From Niabella ginsenosidivorans (GTDB lineage: Bacteria > Bacteroidota > Bacteroidia > Chitinophagales > Chitinophagaceae), in assembly GCF_001654455.1 (NCBI RefSeq), contig NZ_CP015772.1, forward strand, positions 4,340,001 to 4,404,000: DNA of 64,000 bases. The letters are read 5' to 3'. Each line of letters opens with the position of its first letter. Position 1 is the first letter of the stretch. Positions 35,494 through 45,778 of the stretch are shown piece by piece. The translations under genes and the position numbers were made by a program. Under the pieces are notes generated by a model, which was not told where the DNA came from, did not search any database, and was given only the letters and a program-made list of their open reading frames with translations.

Positions 35494-38400
35494 TTAAAAC
35501 CGCACATTGATACCGGCAGTAAATGTTTTCATAATAGGATAGGAATCATAAACATCCTGCTCCGGATCATGGAATTCCTTCATTTTTGAAAACGTAAATA
35601 CATTGGTTCCGTTTAAGAAAAGCTGTGCGCCTTCAACCCCGATCCTGTTGACCCATTTTGCGGGCAGTTCATATCCTATATTTAAATTCCTCAAACGCAG
35701 ATAAGATCCGTTGCGCATCCAGAATGTTGAAGCAACGCCTCCTGATTCTGCCCAGTTCTGGCCGGTTGGCCTGGGATATCTGGCATCCGGGTTTTCGGGT
35801 GTCCATACATCACTGGTCCAGATAGGATAATAAGGCCTTATAGATCCGCCCCATTGCCGCATTCCCTGGCCATCCAGATTGCTGATCATCCGGTCATAGG
35901 CGCCCACTCCCTGCATCAACGCATCTATGGAAAGCCCCTTCCACTGTACATTGAATCCGAATCCGAAATTGATCCGGGGAAAACCATTATTGCTCAGCAG
36001 CGTTATATCATTATCATCAATCCTTCCGTCCGGCGTGGGGGAAAAGTTCTGTCCGCGGATGTCTTTGTAAAGAATTGCGCCCAGGTAAGGTTTCCGGCCA
36101 TAATAATTATACCCTTTAGCAATCAGGTCATCCAATTGTGCCTGTGTGCGTATCAGGCCTTCAGCTTCAAATCCGAATATCCGGTTATTCGGCTGACCAA
36201 CGGGATACCGGAAACTTTGTGGCTGCCCCGGATAATAAGCGGCGTTGCTGGGATCCAGCATATCCCATTTGTCCTTTGCATAACCCAGGTTGCCATATAC
36301 GGAATAAGACAGTTGCCCGATCTTGTCCTGCCATTGCAAAGAAAATTCCAAACCACGAAATGACTGTGCCGCATAATTTTCAGGGGCCAGGTTCTGACCG
36401 TAGGTAACAGGAAGCGTAATGGTACGCGCTCCCAATATATTTTTCTTTTTCTTTTTAAACGCATCTATTGTACCGGACAGCCGGTTTTGCAGCAACGCAA
36501 AATCAAGGCCCAGGTTGGTTTCATAATTAGTGGCCCAGGTAATGCCCGGCACCGGTGTAGGCCCGGGTGCTATGTTCGTATAATAGGTATTCCCAAAGAT
36601 ATAGCCACCGGCATTGGTGAAGGTGTTTGTATATAAAAAGCTGCTGATCAGGTTATTATTTACATCTACAAGGTTTCCGGTGCTGCCATATCCTGCGCGC
36701 AGCTTTAGCTCGTTGATCCAGCTGACATGATCCCTGAAAAAGGATTCCTGGGATACCCTCCATGCCACAGAGCCGGATGGAAAGAAGCCCCAGCGTTCTC
36801 CTTTTGCGGCCAGTACCGTACCATCATAGCGGAAAGAAAAATCAACCAGGTAGCGGTTCGCGTAACTGTAATTTGCTCTTCCGATCCATGCCTGCCGGGT
36901 AATTTGCGGATCAATATACTCCAAAGCATCTCCATACCTGTTGCCGGCTGAAGTAGAGTAAGCAAACATCTGGTCAATAGAGGTAACCGGATCATACCCC
37001 GTAGCCGTAGCGCCGATCCTTTTATTGTCGGCCTGCTCAAATACCGCCATGGCATTTACAGCATGCGCTCCAAACTTCCGGTCGTAATTCAAATACCAGT
37101 CCAACTGATATTTCCAGCCCGTATAGATATTGTAGCGCAGGAAAGGCTGGTTCTGGCTGAATGTAAATATATTTACCTGACTCGGATCTGGAGGAGCCGG
37201 AACATAAGGATTATTACTGGGATCCGCCGAAATGAATTTATAGTTATGCTGATAGGTGAGGAACCATTTCCGCATATAGTCATTTGCTTCATAATTGCCT
37301 ACCAGCTTTGTGGAAAGCCCTTTAATGAACTGATCCAGCTTAATATCCAGTGTAAGGATCGGATTGAATTGCCTCCTGCGGGTATTAATATAACGATCTC
37401 CCTGCACCATATCCACCACATTCCATAATTGCCAGGAACCGATGGCTGGTTGTACGGGATAGTCCGTTATCTGGTCTGCAACCGTACCATCCGCATTCAG
37501 ATAGAAAGGGAACAGTTTGGGCCAGTTAAAAGTTACCCTGTAAAAATCGCCCACGTTATAATCATCATCGCCCGTAAACGGCCAGTAAAACCGGTCTGCG
37601 TTTTGTTGGGCAGCCGCCAGGTTCATATTCAGGGAGATGGCATTGCTTATTTTGGCAGTTACATTGGTCCGCAGGTTGAATTTCTTATAGTCCAGGTTTA
37701 TATAAGAGCCCTTTTCCTTGGTATAGCTCAGCATTGAGTAATAGGTAATCCTATCATTGCCTCCGTTCACATTGATCATATATTTTTGACTGGAAGGGTT
37801 TCTCCATACCCAATCATTCACATTATAAGACCGGTCTTTAAAATAGTCAAAGATGGTTTGGTCATTAGGAAGCGGGTCATTTTTCCCGTTATATTCATTA
37901 TTCCATTGCGTTACCCGGTTCTGGTAAATCAATTCATCAGTGGCGGTAGACAGGTTGGCCAGCAAGGTTTGTGTAGGGCGCGATGTTGTATAAGAGGTCT
38001 GCGCCCCAAAAACAGGTTTTCCCGGCGATCCCCTCTTCGTGGTAATTACGACCACCCCATTACCCGCCTGTACGCCATACACCGAGGCTGCAGCAGCATC
38101 TTTCAGAATGCTCATCTGGTCAATTTCATTTGCATCCAGGGCATCGAATGCTGCTTTATCCTTTATGATACCGTCAATCACATACACCGGCTCTCCAAAA
38201 CTTCCCCGCACCCTGATGTTTGAAGAAGCCCCGGCAAGCCCTGATGAATTTACAACGGTAACTCCCGCTGCTCTTCCGGCCAATGCATTTGAAAGATTGG
38301 TTACGGGAATGTCGCTCACTTTATTCATCGCAATGGAAGAAACAGCTCCTGTAATGCTCGACTTCTTTTGAGCGCCGTAGCCTATCACCACAATTTCATC

Positions 38401-38754
38401 CATAGAATGGGTTGCCGGCTTTAATACGATAGCATAATCTGCAGCCGGGCCCACAACGGTTTCAACAGGAACGTACCCAACTGCGGAAATTTCCAGGATA
38501 TCATTTACAGCAGCCTCTATGGTAAAAGCCCCCTGCTCATTGGTAACCGTACCCCGGTCGGATCCTTTTACCTTAACAGATGCCCCCACAATCGGCATCC
38601 CTGCAGTATCTTTTACTGTTCCGTTTATGGGAGGTTTATAAACGGCAGACAGGGCCAGGGCCTCATGAAACGGCCCGCAAAAACAAAGAAACGCTGCCAG
38701 GCAGAAGAGTATACACCAATGCCTGTAACACTTGGAAGTTGGTTTAGAGTTCAT
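35494..38754 (-). CDS. SusC/RagA-family TonB-dependent receptor
   Basis: A 1086-residue outer-membrane transporter. It has a signal peptide (about 1-35), a carboxypeptidase-like regulatory domain (INGTVKDTAGMPIVGASVKV at about 43-62), and a TonB box and plug (MDEIVVIGYGAQKKSSITGA at about 118-137, then LAGRAAGVTVVNSSG). The barrel ends in the TAGINVRF terminus. There is no N-terminal STN domain, so it is not a sigma-signalling receptor. Control probably comes from the divergent ROK regulator, which shares a 206-bp AT-rich intergenic region. It pairs with SusD downstream. Confidence 0.95.
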   Translation of the reverse strand: MNSKPTSKCYRHWCILFCLAAFLCFCGPFHEALALSAVYKPPINGTVKDTAGMPIVGASVKVKGSDRGTVTNEQGAFTIEAAVNDILEISAVGYVPVETVVGPAADYAIVLKPATHSMDEIVVIGYGAQKKSSITGAVSSIAMNKVSDIPVTNLSNALAGRAAGVTVVNSSGLAGASSNIRVRGSFGEPVYVIDGIIKDKAAFDALDANEIDQMSILKDAAAASVYGVQAGNGVVVITTKRGSPGKPVFGAQTSYTTSRPTQTLLANLSTATDELIYQNRVTQWNNEYNGKNDPLPNDQTIFDYFKDRSYNVNDWVWRNPSSQKYMINVNGGNDRITYYSMLSYTKEKGSYINLDYKKFNLRTNVTAKISNAISLNMNLAAAQQNADRFYWPFTGDDDYNVGDFYRVTFNWPKLFPFYLNADGTVADQITDYPVQPAIGSWQLWNVVDMVQGDRYINTRRRQFNPILTLDIKLDQFIKGLSTKLVGNYEANDYMRKWFLTYQHNYKFISADPSNNPYVPAPPDPSQVNIFTFSQNQPFLRYNIYTGWKYQLDWYLNYDRKFGAHAVNAMAVFEQADNKRIGATATGYDPVTSIDQMFAYSTSAGNRYGDALEYIDPQITRQAWIGRANYSYANRYLVDFSFRYDGTVLAAKGERWGFFPSGSVAWRVSQESFFRDHVSWINELKLRAGYGSTGNLVDVNNNLISSFLYTNTFTNAGGYIFGNTYYTNIAPGPTPVPGITWATNYETNLGLDFALLQNRLSGTIDAFKKKKKNILGARTITLPVTYGQNLAPENYAAQSFRGLEFSLQWQDKIGQLSYSVYGNLGYAKDKWDMLDPSNAAYYPGQPQSFRYPVGQPNNRIFGFEAEGLIRTQAQLDDLIAKGYNYYGRKPYLGAILYKDIRGQNFSPTPDGRIDDNDITLLSNNGFPRINFGFGFNVQWKGLSIDALMQGVGAYDRMISNLDGQGMRQWGGSIRPYYPIWTSDVWTPENPDARYPRPTGQNWAESGGVASTFWMRNGSYLRLRNLNIGYELPAKWVNRIGVEGAQLFLNGTNVFTFSKMKEFHDPEQDVYDSYPIMKTFTAGINVRF

Positions 38755-38846
38755 ACTTTTTGTTTTAAGAATGTTTAGAGATTTCCCATGCGAATAATGG
38801 CAAAGCAGCCATAAACTTAATTCAATTTATAGGATATCTTGTTTAC

Positions 38847-38868
38847 ATTCAATAAAATTTTATTGAAT
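38847..38868. promoter_or_regulatory. 22-bp perfect palindrome, candidate ROK operator
   Basis: ATTCAATAAAA/TTTTATTGAAT is a perfect 22-bp palindrome in the intergenic region between susC and the ROK regulator. Its AATAAA/TTTATT core recalls NagC/Mlc-type operators. It lies 92 bases upstream of each of the two starts. Confidence 0.65.
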
Positions 38869-38960
38869 TATTTCTTTTTATATAAAAATTTAAGTATATA
38901 AAAAACTTTATAAAATTTTTAAAATAAGTTCTTATTTTCGAAAACAAATACACCATCAAT

Positions 38961-40217
38961 ATGAGCGCAAAAGCGATTGCAGGCAAAAAGCAAGGTTCCT
39001 TGTCTACAGATACAAGAAAAAAGCATTTATTAAAATTGAGACTTCAAAAATATTTATACGATACCGGCAGCGCTTCTGTCAATGATATTTGCAGGGCATT
39101 AGCAGTAAGCACTCCAACAGCCCTTAAACTGCTTTATGATCTTATCCAGAGCAGGCTGATAGAAAAAAACGGCTATGGTAAATCCATTGGTGGCCGAAAG
39201 CCCGATCTGTTCTGTTTAAAACCAGGCTCCTTTTATGTGCTGTGCATCGACATTGAATTGTTTACCATGAAGATGGTCATTATGGATAACACGCATACGG
39301 AAAGTACGCCGGTTACCAGCATTGCCCATAAACTTTCAAAGAACAGGGATGATATCCGGCAAATTCAAAAATTGGCACAGGAGCTGATCAGCCGGTCCGG
39401 TATTGATAAAAAGAAACTGGTGGGCGTAAGCATTGGCATGCCCGGGCTGGTTGACGCTGTTGCCGGTGAAAATTACAGCTACCTGACCAATGATGATGCT
39501 GCAATGACACTACGCGAAGCTTTTGAAGCTGTATTCCGGTTGCCGGTAACGATCCAGAACGATGTAAAGGGAACGGCGCTGGCCGAACTGCGCCATGGGA
39601 AAGCCGTTGGGAAACAAAACGCACTGGTATTGCTGATGGACTGGGGCGTTGGGCTTGGGATTATAATGGACGGAGCCGTTCGTCACGGGGCATCCGGTTT
39701 TTCAGGAGAAATGGGCCATATTCCTTTTGTGGATAACGGAGAACTTTGCTATTGCGGAAAGCACGGATGCCTTGAAACGGTTGCTTCCGGACAGGCACTT
39801 GCAAAAATGGCGCGGGAAGGAATTCTTTCCGGTAAAAACTCTATACTGGCGGAGCTTTCTGCCAATGAGCTGGATAATATAGAAGCAGAAATGGTTATTA
39901 AGGCTGCCAACCGCGGAGATCAGTATGCCATAAAGCTGCTTTCCAATATCGGCAGCAATATGGGGAAAGGAATCTCCACATTGATCCAGTTATTCAACCC
40001 TGAGCTGATTATTCTTGGCGGAAAAATTGCTGAAGCCCGGCAATACATTACATTGCCGATGCAGCAGGCTATCAACACCTATTGCATGACGCAGATACGG
40101 GAAAAGGCGTCCATTGTATCTTCTGAGCTCGGTGAAAACGGCAGGCTGCTGGGTTATGCCACAGCGGCTTTTGATCATTATTTTGACGCAAAGCTTATGG
40201 AGCTGGAAAATTTGTAA
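38961..40217 (+). CDS. ROK-family transcriptional regulator (NagC/Mlc type)
   Basis: A 418-residue regulator. It has a winged helix-turn-helix at about 20-80 (ASVNDICRALAVSTPTALKLL) and a ROK sugar-kinase-like domain at about 90-400. The ATP/sugar segment DIELFTMKMVIMDN and the zinc site GELCYCGKHGCLE are present (Cys-x-Cys-x4-Cys). The canonical catalytic-Asp segment reads NDVKGTALAEL, so the Asp is present but the context differs, as in repressors. It is divergent from susC. It probably represses susCD until a sugar or sugar phosphate binds. The ATG follows an AT-rich leader with a TATTTTCG element. Confidence 0.9.
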   Translation: MSAKAIAGKKQGSLSTDTRKKHLLKLRLQKYLYDTGSASVNDICRALAVSTPTALKLLYDLIQSRLIEKNGYGKSIGGRKPDLFCLKPGSFYVLCIDIELFTMKMVIMDNTHTESTPVTSIAHKLSKNRDDIRQIQKLAQELISRSGIDKKKLVGVSIGMPGLVDAVAGENYSYLTNDDAAMTLREAFEAVFRLPVTIQNDVKGTALAELRHGKAVGKQNALVLLMDWGVGLGIIMDGAVRHGASGFSGEMGHIPFVDNGELCYCGKHGCLETVASGQALAKMAREGILSGKNSILAELSANELDNIEAEMVIKAANRGDQYAIKLLSNIGSNMGKGISTLIQLFNPELIILGGKIAEARQYITLPMQQAINTYCMTQIREKASIVSSELGENGRLLGYATAAFDHYFDAKLMELENL

Positions 40218-40232
40218 GGCCTGTTATCGCCA

Positions 40233-43019
40233 CTATTCCAGTACCGGCCGCAGCCATCTTCTCATAGCTGCCTCCGGCATGCCTTTACGCCGCACATAAT
40301 CGAGGAACTGATCTTCCTGGATCTTTCCCACGCCAAAATATTTGCTTTCCGGGTGGCTGAAATACCAGCCGCAGACAGAAGATGCCGGGTACATGGCAAG
40401 GGCTTCGGTCAGGTGAATACCTGTTTGTTCCTCTCCGCCCAATAATTGAAATAATTTATATTTTTCTGTATGATCCGGACAGGCCGGGTAGCCCGGCGCA
40501 GGCCGGATGCCCTGGTATTTTTCCTGGATCAGCTCTTCATTGGTAAGGCCCTCCTCCTTTACATAGCCCCATAACTCCTTTCTCACTTTTTCATGCAGCA
40601 GTTCAGCAAAGGCTTCTGCAAAACGGTCGGACAACGCCTGTAGGTTAATTTTGCTGTAATCATCATTCTGGGCTATAAACCGCTCCAGGTGCGGCTCAAT
40701 ACCATGGATGGTCACTGCAAAAGCTCCTATATAATCAGCCCCCGCCGGTCCCCCGGAGGGGGAAATCAGGTCATCGTTTTCTGTAACATCCGGTTGACTC
40801 TTTTTAGCAGCACCTGCTGACGGCAGCAATGCATCCGGGGATGGGCTTGGGCAAATAAAATCTGCCAGGCTCAGGTTGGGCTGCCCTGCCGCTTTTTTTA
40901 TCTGCTGGCGTAAGAACTGAAGTGCTGTTTTTTTATCACCCTCCAGGATCTCAACCGTATCATCAGCTGTTCTGGCAGCCGGCCAAAAACCGACCGTTCC
41001 CTGAGCCGTCAGCCATTTTTCCGCAATGATCTGATCCAGCATTTTATTGGCGTCATTGTACAATTTTTTAGCCTCCTTACCTACTACAGGATCTTCCAGT
41101 ATCTGGGGAAACCTGCCATGCAGCTCCCATGATATAAAGAAGGGCTGCCAGTCAAAGTATTTCCGTATTTCCGAAAGATCATAATTATGAAAGGTTCTGA
41201 CTCCTGTAAAAGAGGGCACCTGTGGCTTAAATCCGGTCCAGTCAATAGGCATCTTGTTTTCCTGCGCCTTTTCAAAGCTCAGGAATTCCTTTACTTTTTT
41301 CTTGCCTGCAAAATCGGCAGCCAGCTTTGTATATTCAGCCTTAATGCTTTCCAGGAACCGGGGTTTCTGCTCCGGGTTCAATAAAGAGCCTGCTACCGTT
41401 ACACTACGTGATGCATCCAAAACATGGACCACTCCTTTATCAAACTGAGGAGCAATCTTCACAGCAGTATGCATACGTGAAGTTGTGGCACCCCCAATCA
41501 GTAACGGCTGCTTCATCTGTCGGCGCTGCATTTCATGGGCCACGTTCACCATTTCATCCAGGGAGGGGGTGATCAATCCACTCAGACCAATAATATCTGC
41601 TTTTTCCTTTTCAGCTGTATCCAGTATTTTATCTGTAGGCACCATTACGCCAAGGTCAATGATCTTGTAGCCATTACAGGCCAGCACCACGCCTACAATG
41701 TTTTTGCCGATATCGTGCACATCTCCTTTAACAGTTGCCAGTAAGATCTTCGGCGCTGAGTCCTCATCCAGATCAGGGTTATCCAGCTTTTCCTGCTCAA
41801 TAAAAGGTGTTAACCAGGCTACGCTTTTTTTCATTACCCTGGCACTTTTTACTACCTGTGGCAAAAACATTTTACCGGAGCCAAACAGATCTCCTACCAC
41901 ATCCATACCCGCCATTAAAGGACCTTCAATCACTTCAAGAGGGCGGGGGTATTTTAAACGCGCCTCCTCCGTATCTTCATCAATGTAATCTGTAATACCA
42001 TTGACCAGCGCATGCTTCAGCCGTTCCTCAACCGGAGCGTTTCTCCATGCCAGGTCTTTCTTTACGGTTTTGCCAGCCGACTTTACCGTTTCTGCAAATG
42101 CCAGCAGTTTTTCGGTTGCTTCGTTGTTGGCATTATTGCGGTTCAGGATCACATCTTCACACAACCGGCGCAGTTGGGGTTCAATTTCATCATATACCAC
42201 CAGCTGGCCTGCATTCACAATACCCATATTCATGCCGGCCTTAATGGCATAGTATAAAAACACGGCGTGCATGGCCTCCCGCACCGGCTCATTTCCCCTG
42301 AAGGAAAAGGAAAGGTTGCTGACCCCACCGCTGATACTTACTGCCGGCATCAGTTGCTTGATCTCTTTTACGGCCTCAATAAAATCCACCCCGTAATTAT
42401 TATGTTCCTCCAGCCCTGTGGCAATCGCAAAAATATTAGGGTCAAAAATGATATCCTGCGGATGGAAACCCACCTCTTCTGTAAGTATCTTATAGGCGCG
42501 GTGGCAGATCTGTACTTTGCGCTCCTTTGTATCGGCCTGTCCTTTCTCATCAAAGGCCATTACCACAATGGCGGCTCCAAAACTTTTACAGGTGATGGCA
42601 TGCTGTATAAATTTTTCTACCCCCTCCTTCATGGAAATAGAGTTCACAATGCATTTGCCCTGCACACATTTTAATCCTGCTTCTATGATCTCAAATTTGG
42701 AAGAGTCAATCATCAGCGGCACCCTGGCAATATCCGGCTCACTTTGCACCAGGTTAATAAACGTGGTCATTGCCTGCACTCCATCCAGCAGGGCATCGTC
42801 CATATTAATATCAATGACCTGTGCACCGTTCTCCACCTGCTGCCGCGCCACACTCAGTGCTTCTTCATATTTATTCTCGCGTATTAACCGGGCAAACTTC
42901 TTTGAGCCCGTTACATTGGTACGTTCCCCAACATTAATAAAATTTGTTTCCGGCCGCACTACCAGCGGCTCCAGACCGGAAAGACTTAAATACGAATGAA
43001 TTTTTATATCTGCTGACAT
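40233..43019 (-). CDS. metH: Methionine synthase, pterin-, cobalamin- and activation-domain part
   Basis: A 928-residue C-terminal part of cobalamin-dependent methionine synthase. The pterin-binding domain starts [20 protein letters not shown] (about 25). The cap domain is followed by the B12 domain with [14 protein letters not shown] (His ligand) and [11 protein letters not shown]. The activation domain has [15 protein letters not shown] and [20 protein letters not shown]. The homocysteine domain is a separate upstream gene, 55 bp away. An extra run of about 40 low-complexity residues (about 721-762, [15 protein letters not shown]...) interrupts the start of the activation domain and contains a REP-like DNA sequence. 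The 5' gene overlaps no other, and the ATG at 43019 is the family start. Confidence 0.93.
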   Translation of the reverse strand: MSADIKIHSYLSLSGLEPLVVRPETNFINVGERTNVTGSKKFARLIRENKYEEALSVARQQVENGAQVIDINMDDALLDGVQAMTTFINLVQSEPDIARVPLMIDSSKFEIIEAGLKCVQGKCIVNSISMKEGVEKFIQHAITCKSFGAAIVVMAFDEKGQADTKERKVQICHRAYKILTEEVGFHPQDIIFDPNIFAIATGLEEHNNYGVDFIEAVKEIKQLMPAVSISGGVSNLSFSFRGNEPVREAMHAVFLYYAIKAGMNMGIVNAGQLVVYDEIEPQLRRLCEDVILNRNNANNEATEKLLAFAETVKSAGKTVKKDLAWRNAPVEERLKHALVNGITDYIDEDTEEARLKYPRPLEVIEGPLMAGMDVVGDLFGSGKMFLPQVVKSARVMKKSVAWLTPFIEQEKLDNPDLDEDSAPKILLATVKGDVHDIGKNIVGVVLACNGYKIIDLGVMVPTDKILDTAEKEKADIIGLSGLITPSLDEMVNVAHEMQRRQMKQPLLIGGATTSRMHTAVKIAPQFDKGVVHVLDASRSVTVAGSLLNPEQKPRFLESIKAEYTKLAADFAGKKKVKEFLSFEKAQENKMPIDWTGFKPQVPSFTGVRTFHNYDLSEIRKYFDWQPFFISWELHGRFPQILEDPVVGKEAKKLYNDANKMLDQIIAEKWLTAQGTVGFWPAARTADDTVEILEGDKKTALQFLRQQIKKAAGQPNLSLADFICPSPSPDALLPSAGAAKKSQPDVTENDDLISPSGGPAGADYIGAFAVTIHGIEPHLERFIAQNDDYSKINLQALSDRFAEAFAELLHEKVRKELWGYVKEEGLTNEELIQEKYQGIRPAPGYPACPDHTEKYKLFQLLGGEEQTGIHLTEALAMYPASSVCGWYFSHPESKYFGVGKIQEDQFLDYVRRKGMPEAAMRRWLRPVLE
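40736..40856. repeat. REP-like insertion within metH
   Basis: This in-frame segment encodes about 40 residues absent from the usual MetH layout. It includes a GC-rich near-palindrome (core 40737-40771, CCCCCGGAGGGGG) resembling dispersed Bacteroidota repeats. The reading frame stays open. Confidence 0.5.
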
Positions 43020-43074
43020 TAAAAGTAATCTTGTTGCTTTTTTGTTTTAATGTTATAAGCGTTCCTACCTGTTT

Positions 43075-44118
43075 TCAGGCAATGGCTTTCACTACCGGCA
43101 ATGGCCTTGGCGCAACCCCGGCCACCGCTTTTGCAATAGCCGCAATATGTGCAGGCGTGGTGCCGCAACAACCGCCTACAATATTTACAAATCCTTCTTT
43201 TGCCCAGTCCTCCAGGAATGCGGAGGTCTGTTCCGGCTGCTCATCATACTCACCCATCGCATTGGGGAGGCCCGCATTGGGGTAGGCAGACACAAAGCAA
43301 GCTGCCAGGTGCGCCAGCTCTGCCACATGCGGGCGCATTTCTTTTGCTCCCAGCGCGCAGTTCAGGCCCACACTTAAAGGATTGGCATGCGCCACGGAAA
43401 TATAAAATGCTTCCAGGGTTTGCCCGCTCAGGGTTCTGCCGGAGGCGTCTGTAATGGTTCCGCTGATCATGATCGGCGCGCCTTCAGCCCCGTTCTCAAA
43501 ACGCACTGCTTTTTCAGGATGCTCCCTGAAGAACTGCCTGGCTGCAAAGATGGCAGCCTTTGCATTCAGAGTATCAAAGATGGTTTCTATCAGCAGCAGA
43601 TCGGCGCCGCCATCTACCAGGCCTCGGATCTGCTCTGTATAAGCTGCTGCTACTCCATCAAAGGTAACGGCCCGGTATCCGGGGTTATTTACATCCGGCG
43701 ATAAGGACAGGGTTTTATTTAAGGGACCGATTGCTCCTGCAATAAATTTGGGACCAGTGCCCGGGTTTTCTGCCACAAATTCCTCAATGGCTTCCCTTGC
43801 ACATTTTACGCTGGCCACATTCAGCTCATAGGCCAGCGATTGCATTTCATAATCGGCCTGGGCTATAGAAGTGGAGCTGAACGTATTGGTTTCAATAATG
43901 TCAGCACCCGCCTTCAGGTATTCCTTATGAATGCCTTTGATCACTTCCGGCCGGGTAATGCTCAGGAGGTCATTATTCCCTTTTACATCACAATGCCACT
44001 GGGCAAAGCGCCCGCCCCTGTAATCAGCTTCTGTAAGCCGGTGCCGCTGGATCATGGTGCCCATGGCCCCATCCAGCACCAGTATACGTTCTTCCAGCAG
44101 TTCTTTTATTTTGCTCAT
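43075..44118 (-). CDS. metH: Methionine synthase, homocysteine S-methyltransferase part
   Basis: A 347-residue homocysteine-binding barrel that normally forms the N-terminus of MetH. The N-terminus [15 protein letters not shown] is the family start. Zinc ligands are Cys in [11 protein letters not shown] and the Cys pair in [14 protein letters not shown]. The start was set to the ATG at 44118 ([12 protein letters not shown]), not the longer in-frame start at 44142. It precedes the 928-residue part by 55 bp with its own stop and start, so the enzyme is made as two chains. The long 5' leader has two dyads. Confidence 0.93.
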   Translation of the reverse strand: MSKIKELLEERILVLDGAMGTMIQRHRLTEADYRGGRFAQWHCDVKGNNDLLSITRPEVIKGIHKEYLKAGADIIETNTFSSTSIAQADYEMQSLAYELNVASVKCAREAIEEFVAENPGTGPKFIAGAIGPLNKTLSLSPDVNNPGYRAVTFDGVAAAYTEQIRGLVDGGADLLLIETIFDTLNAKAAIFAARQFFREHPEKAVRFENGAEGAPIMISGTITDASGRTLSGQTLEAFYISVAHANPLSVGLNCALGAKEMRPHVAELAHLAACFVSAYPNAGLPNAMGEYDEQPEQTSAFLEDWAKEGFVNIVGGCCGTTPAHIAAIAKAVAGVAPRPLPVVKAIA

Positions 44119-44172
44119 AATACAAAATTTTAAGCCCGGCAATTTATATTGCCTTAATGAAAAACCCGAAAA

Positions 44173-44237
44173 AATAAACGTGGAAAATCTTTGAAGGAAT
44201 TTTACGTTTATTAGTTCAGATTTTTAACAGGCTGAAC
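44173..44237 (-). promoter_or_regulatory. Structured leader of metH
   Basis: Two dyads lie in the leader: AATAAACGT/ACGTTTATT (44173-44181 and 44204-44212) and GTTCAG/CTGAAC (44214-44219 and 44232-44237). A TACCTTTG box lies further upstream near 44266-44273. The shape does not match a riboswitch I know; an RNA-level control is possible. Confidence 0.4.
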
Positions 44238-44280
44238 AATAAACAAATCCGCCTGCGGCTGCAAAGGTAAGAAGAATTAA

Positions 44281-44357
44281 GTTATTCAGTTCTCAGTTTT
44301 TAGTTTTCAGACTGATCACTGACAACTGATTACTGAGAACTTATTGCTGACAACTAA
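44281..44357. repeat. Simple palindromic intergenic repeat
   Basis: A string of related words such as TTCTCAG, CTGATCACTGA and CTGAGAA forms several overlapping dyads downstream of recR. Similar strings lie near 2645-2690, 26262-26293, 27573-27640 and 47528-47580. Confidence 0.5.
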
Positions 44358-44975
44358 CTACCTGCTCATGTATTTTTCTACCGGCAGGCGGTTTTGCAGG
44401 CTCCGCCCCAGGGTAAGCTCATCAGCATATTCCAGTTCACCCCCAAAGGCAATGCCCCGGGCAATTGTGGTAATCTGTACCGGCTGTCCCTGTAATTTTT
44501 TCTGGATATAGTAAATGGTCGTATCGCCCTGTATGGTAGGATTCAATGCAAAGATGAGCTCTTCTGTTTTTTCATGCTCTACGCGGTACAGCAGGGCCCC
44601 TATGTTCAGCTGATCAGGCCCTATGCCGTCCAAAGGAGAGATAACACCGCCCAGTACATGATAAGTGCCATTGTATTGCTGTGTGCTTTCAACAGCAATA
44701 ACATCGCGGATGGTTTCCACCACACAAATAGTATGTTGCTGGCGGTGCGAATTGGAGCAGACAGAGCAAAAATCTCCATCGGCCACATTAAAGCAGCGCT
44801 TGCAGAAACGGATCTCCCGGCGCATCCGCTCAATAGTTTCGCTGAACTGGCCTACCGCTTCCGGTTCCTGGCGCAGCAGGTGCAATACCAGCCGGAGGGC
44901 TGTTTTTTTACCAATGCCCGGCAGCTTTGCAAATTCATTAACGGCTGATTCCAATAAGCTGGAGGAAAACTGCAT
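44358..44975 (-). CDS. recR: Recombination protein RecR
   Basis: A 205-residue partner of RecF/RecO that helps load RecA at gaps. It has the helix-hairpin-helix KLPGIGKKTALRLVLHLL (about 17-34), a four-Cys zinc finger (CKRCFNVADGDFCSVC, about 58-73) and a Toprim domain (ICVVETIRDVIAVE, GGVISPLDGIGPDQL). The start was set to the ATG at 44975 (MQFSSSLLESAVNEF) rather than the upstream in-frame codon at 44990. A TATCTTTG -7 box ends four bases before it. Confidence 0.95.
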   Translation of the reverse strand: MQFSSSLLESAVNEFAKLPGIGKKTALRLVLHLLRQEPEAVGQFSETIERMRREIRFCKRCFNVADGDFCSVCSNSHRQQHTICVVETIRDVIAVESTQQYNGTYHVLGGVISPLDGIGPDQLNIGALLYRVEHEKTEELIFALNPTIQGDTTIYYIQKKLQGQPVQITTIARGIAFGGELEYADELTLGRSLQNRLPVEKYMSR

Positions 44976-44979
44976 CCTG

Positions 44980-44987
44980 CAAAGATA
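44980..44987 (-). promoter_or_regulatory. -7 promoter box of recR
   Basis: TATCTTTG fits TAnnTTTG, followed by CAGG and the ATG. The spacing of four equals that in front of mnmE and the gene at 48349. Confidence 0.5.
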
Positions 44988-45100
44988 CACCTGAAAAAGA
45001 ATAATCTTTTCGTTTAGTTATGCAAATTGAAACAGTGTTATCATTGATCCGCGCAAGATTTACAAGAATTTCTCATATATGTTCAATAAAGAACAGAACA

Positions 45101-45150
45101 CTGAAGTGTGCGGCGCAAGGAAGTACCTAGTAGCGCTGCAGCCGGGGCCC
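45101..45150. repeat. Dispersed intergenic repeat (copy 2)
   Basis: Shares CTGAAGTGTGCGnCGCAA and AGCGCTGCAGC/AGCAGTACCCTGCCGGG-like words with 60101-60150 and, more weakly, 27111-27155. Copy 3 differs at several places. A repeat family rather than a gene. Confidence 0.6.
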
Positions 45151-45196
45151 TAAAAAAGCATCCGTTCCAATGAATGCGCCCTGCAATTGGCGGCTC

Positions 45197-45778
45197 CTAT
45201 AATTTAATGGTAGTGCCTAAAACATCCAAAAAGGCTTTTATCCATTTTGGGTGGCCCGGCCATGCGGGCGATGTAACCAGGTTACCATCCACCACGGCCT
45301 CTGTGGGGGCAATGGCAACATATTCACCACCGGCAAGTGTTACCTCCGGCCCTACAGCCGGGTAGGCGGTCAGCCTGCGGCCCCTTACCACATCCGCTGC
45401 TGTTAATATTTGTATGCCATGACAAATGGAAGCCACCGGTTTACCCGCTTCCATAAAATGTTTTGCCAGTTCAATTACTTTTTTATCCAGGCGCAAATAT
45501 TCCGGTGCCCGGCCACCTGCCATACAAAAGGCGTCATAATCTTCCCCCTTTACATCGTCAAAGCTATAATTGAGCTCAAACAGGTGCCCCGGCTTCTCAC
45601 TATAGGTCTGGTATCCATCAAAATCATGAATCGCCATCATTACTTTATCGCCCTTCTTTTTACCCGGGCAAACCGCATGTACCTCGTGCCCTACCATGAC
45701 AAGCATTTGAAAAGGCACCATGGTTTCGTAATCCTCTGCAAAATCGCCGGTTAAAAACAAAATTTTTTTCTTAGCCAT
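45197..45778 (-). CDS. DJ-1/PfpI-family protein
   Basis: A 193-residue class I glutamine amidotransferase-like protein (DJ-1/ThiJ/PfpI superfamily). The nucleophile elbow is [10 protein letters not shown], with Cys at about 119 followed by His. The acidic partner is in [17 protein letters not shown]. Families vary between protease-like, glyoxalase III and chaperone activities, so the substrate is unknown. The ATG at 45778 fits [18 protein letters not shown]. It is a single gene; the divergent Ig-like lipoprotein gene lies 327 bp upstream. Confidence 0.88.
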   Translation of the reverse strand: MAKKKILFLTGDFAEDYETMVPFQMLVMVGHEVHAVCPGKKKGDKVMMAIHDFDGYQTYSEKPGHLFELNYSFDDVKGEDYDAFCMAGGRAPEYLRLDKKVIELAKHFMEAGKPVASICHGIQILTAADVVRGRRLTAYPAVGPEVTLAGGEYVAIAPTEAVVDGNLVTSPAWPGHPKWIKAFLDVLGTTIKL

